DNA of 6,557 nucleotides from Flavobacteriaceae bacterium (GTDB lineage: Bacteria; Bacteroidota; Bacteroidia; Flavobacteriales; Flavobacteriaceae), in assembly GCA_013214425.1 (NCBI GenBank), contig JABSPN010000103.1, positions 1 to 6,557 of the forward strand. Reading direction: 5' to 3'. Positions within the stretch are counted from its first letter, which is position 1. Each line of letters begins with the position of its first letter. Made by a program: the position numbers and the translations under genes. This document shows positions 1-4,408 of the stretch, in pieces. Below the pieces are notes generated by a model. It was not told the DNA's origin. It was given only the letters and a program-made list of their open reading frames with translations, and did not search any database.

Positions 1-163
1 AAGTAAAAGAAACAGTCACATCGTATTCATTTCCAACCATCATTAAGGAAGGAATAGCAGCGCTTTCTACAGGTAATATTTCATATTGATAACCAAGGCT
101 ATCGTCACTCTGACAAGCAATTAGTGATACGAACAAAACTAAAACTAATGCAATCTTTCTCAT
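1..163 (-). CDS. Lipoprotein of unknown function, 3' end beyond window
   Basis: Reading leftwards from an ATG at 163-161, 54 codons stay open to the window edge, so only the N-terminus is visible. It begins MRKIALVLVLFVSLIAC: two basic residues, a hydrophobic core and a lipobox (L14-I15-A16-C17), so a signal-peptidase-II lipoprotein anchored at Cys17 is well supported. The residues after the cysteine, QSDDS, resemble the S-D-D type lipoprotein export signal described in Flavobacterium and Bacteroides, so surface exposure in the outer membrane is possible (inference). The following YEILPVESAAIP stretch recalls short hypothetical lipoproteins common in Flavobacteria, but I cannot assign a function. 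The gene lies 83 bp downstream of recA on the same strand and has its own promoter-like element at 216-189, so it need not depend on recA transcription. Confidence 0.8.
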   Translation of the reverse strand, partial: MRKIALVLVLFVSLIACQSDDSLGYQYEILPVESAAIPSLMMVGNEYDVTVSFT

Positions 164-180
164 TTTTCAACTCTTTATCT

Positions 181-216
181 TGTTATAGAGATGCAAAAAA
201 GCAAAAAAGGTTGCGT
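181..216 (-). promoter_or_regulatory. ECF-sigma-like promoter element upstream of the lipoprotein gene
   Basis: On the minus strand ACGCAACC (216-209) is followed by a T-tract, then GCATCT (194-189) and ATAACA (186-181). GCAACC and GCATCT are separated by exactly 14 nt. The GCAACC box has the AAC core typical of -35 boxes of ECF sigma factors, and a transcript starting near 182 would leave a leader of about 20 nt before the lipoprotein ATG at 163. The same arrangement with identical spacing occurs at 1316-1350. The sigma-factor class is inferred from the pattern only; the conserved sequence and spacing are seen directly. Confidence 0.45.
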
Positions 217-231
217 CAAAAAAGCAAAAAA
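194..231. repeat. Two identical 15-bp direct repeats around GGTTGCGT
   Basis: CAAAAAAGCAAAAAA occurs at 194-208 and again at 217-231, separated by the 8-bp GGTTGCGT (209-216). On the minus strand this gives two T6-GC-T6 tracts bracketing the ACGCAACC box. The tracts lie between the recA stop and the lipoprotein start. They could act as A-tract bent DNA, an UP-like element, or a weak U-rich 3' end for recA. No GC-rich hairpin accompanies them, so a standard intrinsic terminator is not supported. Confidence 0.7.
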
Positions 232-246
232 CTTTTAAATCTTAGC

Positions 247-1248
247 CTATGAAGCTTGAATTGCCTCTAAAATTTTAGTTTCAATCTCTTCTAAAAGTTC
301 AGGATTGTCTATTAAAATAGATTTAACAGCATCTCTTCCCTGACCTAATTTAGAATCATCGTAACTAAACCATGAACCACTCTTTTTAATGATGTCATGA
401 GCAACTCCAATATCTAAAATTTCACCAACCTTTGATACTCCTTCGCCATACATGATATCAAACTCTGCTGTTTGAAATGGAGGAGCAACTTTGTTTTTTA
501 CAATCTTTACTCTGGTTTTATTTCCAATAACATTGCTATTACTGTCTTTGATTTGTGTAGATCTTCTTATGTCAAGTCTTACCGAAGCATAGAATTTTAG
601 TGCATTTCCTCCAGTAGTTGTTTCTGGATTACCAAACATTACTCCAATTTTTTCACGAAGCTGGTTAATAAAAATAACGGTACAGTTTGTTTTGCTGATA
701 GAAGCGGTTAACTTTCTAAGTGCTTGAGACATCAAACGGGCGTGTAATCCCATTTTAGAATCTCCCATTTCTCCTTCTATTTCACTTTTAGGAGTTAAAG
801 CGGCAACAGAATCGATAACTATAATATCAATAGCTCCTGAACGAATTAAATTGTCAGCAATTTCTAAAGCTTGTTCTCCATGATCAGGTTGTGAAATAAT
901 TAGATTGTCAATATCGACACCTAGTTTTTCAGCATAAAAACGATCGAAGGCGTGTTCTGCATCAATAAACGCCGCAATTCCACCAGCTTTTTGAGCTTCA
1001 GCAATAGCATGTAATGTCAGTGTTGTTTTTCCTGAAGATTCAGGTCCGTAAATTTCAATCACTCTTCCTCTGGGATACCCACCAACGCCTAAGGCTAAAT
1101 CCAAACCTAAAGAACCAGATGAAATGGCATCGATTTCCTCAACAGCAGAATCTCCCATCTTCATCACAGTTCCTTTTCCGTATGCTTTGTCAAGTTTATC
1201 TAAGGTTAGTTTTAACGCTTTTAGTTTTGCATCTTTTTCTGAAGCCAT
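247..1248 (-). CDS. recA: Recombinase RecA
   Basis: A 333-residue RecA, complete. RecA polymerises on single-stranded DNA in the cytoplasm, uses ATP for homology search and strand exchange, and in many bacteria stimulates LexA self-cleavage. Visible motifs: Walker A GPESSGKT (68-75), the IDAEHAFD segment with the likely catalytic Glu98, Walker B around IIVIDS (142-147), DNA-binding loop L1 (about 156-167, EGEMGDSKMG), the NQLR switch (195-198), loop L2 with GNPETTTGG (206-214), and the family signature ALKFYASVR (216-224). The C-terminus ends soon after LLEEIETKILEA, without the long acidic tail of the 352-residue E. coli protein. The ATG at 1248 is chosen because MASEKDAKLKAL is a normal RecA N-terminus. 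No Shine-Dalgarno sequence precedes it, as expected in Bacteroidota. I saw no E. coli-type or GAAC-N4-GTTC SOS box upstream, so damage control cannot be claimed from this window. Confidence 0.98.
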   Translation of the reverse strand: MASEKDAKLKALKLTLDKLDKAYGKGTVMKMGDSAVEEIDAISSGSLGLDLALGVGGYPRGRVIEIYGPESSGKTTLTLHAIAEAQKAGGIAAFIDAEHAFDRFYAEKLGVDIDNLIISQPDHGEQALEIADNLIRSGAIDIIVIDSVAALTPKSEIEGEMGDSKMGLHARLMSQALRKLTASISKTNCTVIFINQLREKIGVMFGNPETTTGGNALKFYASVRLDIRRSTQIKDSNSNVIGNKTRVKIVKNKVAPPFQTAEFDIMYGEGVSKVGEILDIGVAHDIIKKSGSWFSYDDSKLGQGRDAVKSILIDNPELLEEIETKILEAIQAS

Positions 1249-1279
1249 TGTTATCTGTTTTATTAGTGAGAATTGAAGG

Positions 1280-1310
1280 CTAAAATACCATTTAAAAAAA
1301 ATACTTACAA
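1280..1310 (-). promoter_or_regulatory. Probable recA promoter (Bacteroidota -33/-7 type)
   Basis: On the minus strand TTG (1310-1308) is followed after 20 nt by TATTTTAG (1287-1280), one mismatch from the Bacteroidota -7 consensus TAnnTTTG, at a spacing within the reported range. Initiation near 1273 would give a leader of about 25 nt before the recA ATG at 1248. The -33 box lies only 5 bp from the divergent GCAACC element starting at 1316, so the two promoters would lie back to back. The match is imperfect and the region is AT-rich. Confidence 0.4.
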
Positions 1311-1315
1311 TTTTA

Positions 1316-1350
1316 ACGCAACCTTTTTAAACTTTCCGTATCTAATAACA
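1316..1350 (+). promoter_or_regulatory. ECF-sigma-like promoter element pointing away from recA
   Basis: ACGCAACC (1316-1323) is followed by T5, then GTATCT (1338-1343) and AATAACA (1344-1350). GCAACC and GTATCT are separated by 14 nt, exactly as in the minus-strand copy at 216-189; the 13-mer ACGCAACCTTTTT is shared without mismatch. The GTATC-like -10 and AAC-containing -35 fit an ECF sigma promoter (inference). Transcription would start near 1350 and run into a region with no conventional gene before the terminator at 1544-1577. Confidence 0.45.
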
Positions 1351-1404
1351 AAAGCAATGAAGATTAAACAATGAGTTTTTTCAAAAAATCAATATCTAAT
1401 AACA
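1339..1404 (+). repeat. 12-bp direct repeat TATCTAATAACA, two copies
   Basis: TATCTAATAACA occurs at 1339-1350, where it covers the -10-like part of the promoter element, and identically at 1393-1404, 54 bp further on. The second copy lacks the GCAACC box at the matching distance, so it is not a second full promoter. It may be a protein-binding half site, a remnant of local duplication, or chance in AT-rich DNA. Confidence 0.5.
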
Positions 1405-1463
1405 TTAACGGCTTTGCAATTATAGTACAAGTTTGTAGTCATTGTAAAGCAGATGGTGGCTAA
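1371..1463 (+). CDS. Possible 30-residue ORF, doubtful
   Basis: An ATG at 1371 opens 30 codons ending at TAA 1461-1463. The product would start MSFFKKSISNN, contain a short hydrophobic stretch (GFAIIVQV) and end CSHCKADGG, with a CxxC pair. It begins about 21 nt after the expected start point of the promoter-like element at 1316-1350. A five-codon ORF (1357-1374, MKIKQ) overlaps its start codon in another frame. I recognise no family. The 3' end runs into the 5' arm of the hairpin at 1458-1473, which argues against a constrained protein here. It could also be the decayed start of a lost gene or simply non-coding. Confidence 0.15.
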   Translation: MSFFKKSISNNINGFAIIVQVCSHCKADGG

Positions 1464-1577
1464 TATTCGTTACATGTTTGTTTATATTCTCTTACTCGTT
1501 AAGGAGAATTATAAAGTAAAAAAATTAGTAACGAATTAGCCTTAAAAAGTTCCTGATAACACTCAGGAACTTTTTTT
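1458..1577 (+). ncRNA. Candidate small structured RNA, 5' end uncertain
   Basis: Two nested stems precede a strong terminator. The outer arms are GGCTAATATTCGTTAC (1458-1473) and GTAACGAATTAGCC (1528-1541), pairing as 14 bp with a 2-nt bulge at 1465-1466. The inner arms are TTTATATTCTC (1481-1491) and GAGAATTATAAA (1504-1515), 11 bp with one bulged base and a 12-nt loop. Between them is an asymmetric internal loop of 7 and 12 nt. The terminator at 1544-1577 follows within 3 nt. A transcript could begin near 1350 from the ECF-like element (about 230 nt), or near 1450 from a weak TTTG (1413-1416) / TAGTCATTG pair. Closing stem, open bubble and terminal stem superficially recall 6S-type RNA, but I cannot match the sequence to a known family. 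It precedes the probable trhO promoter, so a trhO leader is less likely. Confidence 0.4.
1544..1577 (+). terminator. Intrinsic terminator upstream of trhO
   Basis: A perfect 13-bp stem pairs 1544-1556 (AAAAAGTTCCTGA) with 1563-1575 (TCAGGAACTTTTT) around the 6-nt loop TAACAC, with a seven-T run at 1571-1577. The eight central pairs (GTTCCTGA/TCAGGAAC) are the GC-bearing part. No conventional gene ends just upstream on the plus strand and recA is transcribed away from it. It must therefore end some transcript from 1249-1543, which is the main support for a small RNA there. Confidence 0.85.
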
Positions 1578-1590
1578 ATGATAAAAACCG

Positions 1591-1598
1591 TACTTTTG
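1591..1598 (+). promoter_or_regulatory. Probable trhO promoter, -7 box
   Basis: TACTTTTG at 1591-1598 is an exact match to the Bacteroidota -7 consensus TAnnTTTG, and its CCGTACTTTTGCA context is common in Flavobacteria. The -33 position falls in the T-run of the preceding terminator, where a clear TTG is missing. Initiation near 1605 would leave a leader of about 30 nt before the trhO ATG at 1635. Confidence 0.65.
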
Positions 1599-1634
1599 CA
1601 GCAAATAATTCTTTCAACTTAAAATTGATATAGC

Positions 1635-2687
1635 ATGCCACTGTACAATAAATTAAGTGCTAAAGAAAGAGCTGCTTTAATTGAAAAAGCAGGAAAAGAT
1701 AGACTTACTATCTCTTTCTATAAGTACGCCAAAATCGGAAATCCCGTAATTTTAAGAAATCACCTATATGTTAACTGGGAATCAATAGATGTTCTAGGGA
1801 GAATTTATGTAGCCTATGAAGGTATAAATGCTCAATTGTCTGTGCCAGCAGAAAATTTCGAAGCGTTTAAAACACATTTGGATACGATCAGTTTTCTTGA
1901 AAACGTTCGTTTAAACGTAGCGATAGAACATGATGCAAAATCGTTCCTAAAACTAAAAGTAAAGGTAAGGGATAAAATTGTTGCTGATGGATTACATGAT
2001 GATACGTTTGATGTAACCGATAAAGGAATACATGTTGGTGCAGAAAAATTTAATGAACTTATTGAAGACGAAGACACAATCCTTGTCGACATGAGAAATC
2101 ATTATGAAAGTGAAATAGGGCATTTCAAAAATGCCATTACTCCTGATGTAGATACATTTAGAGATTCTTTACCTATTATTGAAGAAGATTTGTCTGAACA
2201 CAAAGAAGATAAAAAGCTTGTGATGTATTGTACGGGTGGGATTCGATGTGAAAAAGCCAGTGCTTATTTTAAGCATAAAGGTTTTAAAAATGTGTATCAG
2301 TTAGAAGGAGGTATCATTAATTATACAAGACAGGTTGAGAATCAAAACATAGAAAACAAATTCATCGGAAAAAACTTTGTTTTCGATCATAGAAGAGGAG
2401 AGCGAATCTCAGAAGATATTATAGCTAAATGCCATCAATGTGGAGCGCCTTGTGATACTCATACTAACTGTGCAAATGAAGCCTGTCATTTATTATTTAT
2501 TCAATGTGACTCGTGTAAACAAAAAATGGATAATTGTTGCTCTGATGAATGTAAAGAAGTGATTAAGCTACCAGTTGAAGAGCAAAAAGTCTTGAGAAGA
2601 GGGAAAAAGGCTAGTAATAAGATTTTTAAGAAAGGAAGATCTGAAGCACTAAAATTTAAAAACGAACCCTCGAAAAAAACAAGCTAA
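1635..2687 (+). CDS. trhO: Oxygen-dependent tRNA uridine(34) hydroxylase TrhO (rhodanese family, YceA/UPF0176)
   Basis: 350 residues, the same length as E. coli TrhO (YceA). In E. coli this cytoplasmic enzyme hydroxylates U34 of tRNA to 5-hydroxyuridine using O2; whether the later cmo5U steps occur here cannot be told. An N-terminal acylphosphatase-like domain covers roughly residues 20-110. A rhodanese domain (about 135-235) follows, with DMRNHYESEIGHF (152-164) and the active-site loop YCTGGIRCEKA carrying the presumed catalytic Cys199 and the family-conserved Cys205. The C-terminal part (266-306) holds ten cysteines, including CHQC (266-269) and CDSC (291-294), suggesting a metal-binding module, then a basic tail. 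The ATG at 1635 follows its own promoter and no Shine-Dalgarno sequence. ricT begins 69 bp downstream on the same strand, so read-through is possible but not shown. Confidence 0.93.
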   Translation: MPLYNKLSAKERAALIEKAGKDRLTISFYKYAKIGNPVILRNHLYVNWESIDVLGRIYVAYEGINAQLSVPAENFEAFKTHLDTISFLENVRLNVAIEHDAKSFLKLKVKVRDKIVADGLHDDTFDVTDKGIHVGAEKFNELIEDEDTILVDMRNHYESEIGHFKNAITPDVDTFRDSLPIIEEDLSEHKEDKKLVMYCTGGIRCEKASAYFKHKGFKNVYQLEGGIINYTRQVENQNIENKFIGKNFVFDHRRGERISEDIIAKCHQCGAPCDTHTNCANEACHLLFIQCDSCKQKMDNCCSDECKEVIKLPVEEQKVLRRGKKASNKIFKKGRSEALKFKNEPSKKTS

Positions 2688-2714
2688 TAATTGTTTATAT
2701 TTACCGTTTAATAG

Positions 2715-2734
2715 ATCAGTGAGTACTCATTGAT
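2715..2734. promoter_or_regulatory. 20-bp near-perfect dyad between trhO and ricT
   Basis: Positions 2715-2734 read ATCA-G-TGAGTACTCA-T-TGAT. The central 10 bp (2720-2729) are a perfect palindrome and only one symmetric position (2719/2730) fails in DNA; it would be a G-U pair in RNA. With no room for a normal loop and no following T-run, it looks more like a DNA operator for a dimeric regulator than a terminator. It ends 22 bp before the ricT ATG. No regulator can be named. I see no clear TTG/TAnnTTTG promoter in the 69-bp gap. Confidence 0.35.
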
Positions 2735-2756
2735 TGACAATATATAATTTAGCACT

Positions 2757-3944
2757 ATGAGTTGTAACAATTGTTCGACAGGAAAAGATGGGATGCCTAA
2801 AGGCTGTAAAAACAATGGTACGTGCGGTTTAGATAGTTGTAATAAACTCACTGTTTTTGATTGGTTAGCCAATATGGAATTAGAAGAAGGGCAAGTGCCT
2901 TTTGATCATATTGAAGTTCGATTCAAAAACGGAAGGAAAAATTACTACAAAAACACAGAAAATTTATCTTTAGCAATAGGTGATGTGGTAGCGACAGAAG
3001 CTTCTCCAGGTCATGATGTGGGAATGGTTACGTTAACGGGAGAACTGGTTCGCGTTCAAATGAAAAAGAAAAAAGTTGAGCCCGATAATGAAGAGATAAA
3101 GAAAATATACCGTAAAGCATCGCAGAAAGACATTGATATTTGGGAAAAATCCAGAGATAAAGAAGAGCCTATGAAGGTAAGGGCTAGAGAAATAGCTATT
3201 AAATTAGGTCTCAAAATGAAAATCTCTGATATTGAATTCCAGGGAGATGGATCTAAAGCCACTTTTTATTATACGGCAGATGAACGCGTAGATTTTAGAC
3301 AATTAATTAAAGACTATGCTTCTGAATTCAGAACACGTATAGAAATGAGACAGGTAGGATTGAGACAAGAAGCGTCCAGATTAGGAGGAATTGGTTCTTG
3401 TGGAAGAGAATTATGTTGTTCAACCTGGTTAACAGATTTTAGATCAGTTAACACTTCTGCCGCCAGATATCAACAATTGTCACTTAATCCTCAAAAATTA
3501 GCAGGACAATGCGGAAAATTAAAATGCTGTTTGAATTATGAGTTAGATAGTTATCAAGAAGCCTTAAAAGAATTTCCAAGTCGTGATGTCAAGTTAAAAA
3601 CAAAAAAAGGGAATGCAGCATGTCAGAAAATAGACATATTTAAAGGATTACTTTGGTATACCTACTTTGATGATCCTATGAATTGGCATAAAATAACTGT
3701 AGAACATGCAAAAGAGATTATTGAGGCTGCAGAAAACAAAGATATGGTTGATAGCCTAGAAGAATATGCCGATGAATTAATTATTGAAAACAAAGCTGCT
3801 CAATTTGAAAATGTTGTAGGTCAGGATAGTTTAACAAGATTTGATAAGCCTAAGAAGAAAAACAATAAAAGAAGGAAAAGACGTTTTAATAATAAAAAGA
3901 AAAAGTCACCTAAAAATACCAAAAAAAATGCTCCAAAGAATTAG
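2757..3944 (+). CDS. ricT: PSP1-domain protein, RicT-like Fe-S complex subunit
   Basis: 395 residues. The core (about 45-330) is a PSP1/YaaT protein; in Bacillus subtilis RicT joins RicA and RicF in an Fe-S-bearing complex that affects RNase Y-dependent mRNA maturation and phosphorelay output. Family hallmarks are GGIGSCGRELCC (210-221) and GQCGKLKCC (250-258), giving Cys215, 220, 221, 252, 257 and 258. Before the core is a second cluster, Cys3, 6, 17, 23 and 28, which as I recall is typical of Bacteroidota members and absent from Bacillus RicT. The last 30 or so residues are an unstructured Lys/Arg/Asn tail, possibly nucleic-acid binding (inference). The ATG at 2757 is chosen because it includes the N-terminal cysteines. 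The 3' end overlaps gldH by 17 nt, implying co-transcription. RicA and RicF are not encoded nearby, so the Bacillus role should not be assumed. Confidence 0.88.
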   Translation: MSCNNCSTGKDGMPKGCKNNGTCGLDSCNKLTVFDWLANMELEEGQVPFDHIEVRFKNGRKNYYKNTENLSLAIGDVVATEASPGHDVGMVTLTGELVRVQMKKKKVEPDNEEIKKIYRKASQKDIDIWEKSRDKEEPMKVRAREIAIKLGLKMKISDIEFQGDGSKATFYYTADERVDFRQLIKDYASEFRTRIEMRQVGLRQEASRLGGIGSCGRELCCSTWLTDFRSVNTSAARYQQLSLNPQKLAGQCGKLKCCLNYELDSYQEALKEFPSRDVKLKTKKGNAACQKIDIFKGLLWYTYFDDPMNWHKITVEHAKEIIEAAENKDMVDSLEEYADELIIENKAAQFENVVGQDSLTRFDKPKKKNNKRRKRRFNNKKKKSPKNTKKNAPKN

Positions 3945-4407
3945 TGTATTAATTATTATTTTCCTCTTTTGTTCTTGTGATTCTAATGGAGTTTTTGATG
4001 AGTATAAATCGACACCTAATATTTGGCATAAAGACCAAAGTATCAATTTTAAAATTGAGGTTCCAGATACCATAAATGCCTATAATTTATTTATAAACTT
4101 TAGGAATAATGGAGAGTACCCGTTTAATAATTTGTACTTAATAACTGAGATGAATTTTCCCAATCATTCAAAGGTGACAGACACCCTAGAATATGAAATG
4201 GCTGAGGCAAATGGAGAATGGTTAGGTCAGGGCTTTTCAGATGTAAAAGAAAGTAAACTTTGGTACAAAGAAAATGTGCTTTTTCCAATTATGGGAACCT
4301 GTGAAATCAAAATTTCACACGCCATGAGAGAAAACGGAAGTGTACTAGGTGTAGAAACCTTAGACGGTGTAACCGATGTTGGATTTAGAATAGAAAAAAT
4401 TAAATAG
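3928..4407 (+). CDS. gldH: Gliding motility lipoprotein GldH
   Basis: 159 residues from the ATG at 3928. The N-terminus MLQRISVLIIIFLFCSC is a lipoprotein signal peptide; Cys17 is the likely lipidated residue although the lipobox (F14-C15-S16-C17) is loose. The mature part carries features I recognise from GldH: WHKDQSINF early on, NFPNHSKVTDTLEYEMA, WLGQGFSDVKESKLWYKE, an AMRENG segment and a C-terminal LDGVTDVGFRIEKIK. GldH is required for gliding in Flavobacterium johnsoniae, where it is one of the Gld lipoproteins linked to the gliding and type IX secretion apparatus; its biochemical role is not known. An in-frame ATG at 3841 would add 29 residues, but that extension lies inside ricT, is basic and would bury the signal peptide. 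The start lies in an A8 run within the end of ricT, suggesting translational coupling. The PBP gene starts 1 nt after its stop. Confidence 0.88.
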   Translation: MLQRISVLIIIFLFCSCDSNGVFDEYKSTPNIWHKDQSINFKIEVPDTINAYNLFINFRNNGEYPFNNLYLITEMNFPNHSKVTDTLEYEMAEANGEWLGQGFSDVKESKLWYKENVLFPIMGTCEIKISHAMRENGSVLGVETLDGVTDVGFRIEKIK

Positions 4408-4408
4408 A

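Noticed and set aside
164..246. Intrinsic terminator after recA
   Set aside because: The region is rich in T-runs on the minus strand, but no stable GC-bearing hairpin precedes them.
1014..1283. Plus-strand ORF of 89 codons over the start of recA
   Set aside because: It is antisense to the conserved Walker A region of recA, and its product is a low-complexity Leu/Phe-rich sequence with no recognisable domain.
1249..1330. SOS box for recA
   Set aside because: I looked for CTGT-N8-ACAG and GAAC-N4-GTTC patterns near the promoter and found neither. The GTTCCTGA...TCAGGAAC pair further right is the terminator stem.
1832..2092. Minus-strand ORF inside trhO
   Set aside because: Ser-rich shadow of trhO with no family resemblance; the plus-strand TrhO frame is clearly the coding one.
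3056..3262. Minus-strand ORF inside ricT
   Set aside because: Short shadow ORF opposite conserved RicT codons, without a recognisable domain or promoter.
3841..3927. Upstream in-frame start for gldH adding 29 residues
   Set aside because: It lies wholly inside ricT, encodes a Lys-rich stretch mirroring the ricT tail in another frame, and would bury the lipoprotein signal peptide.
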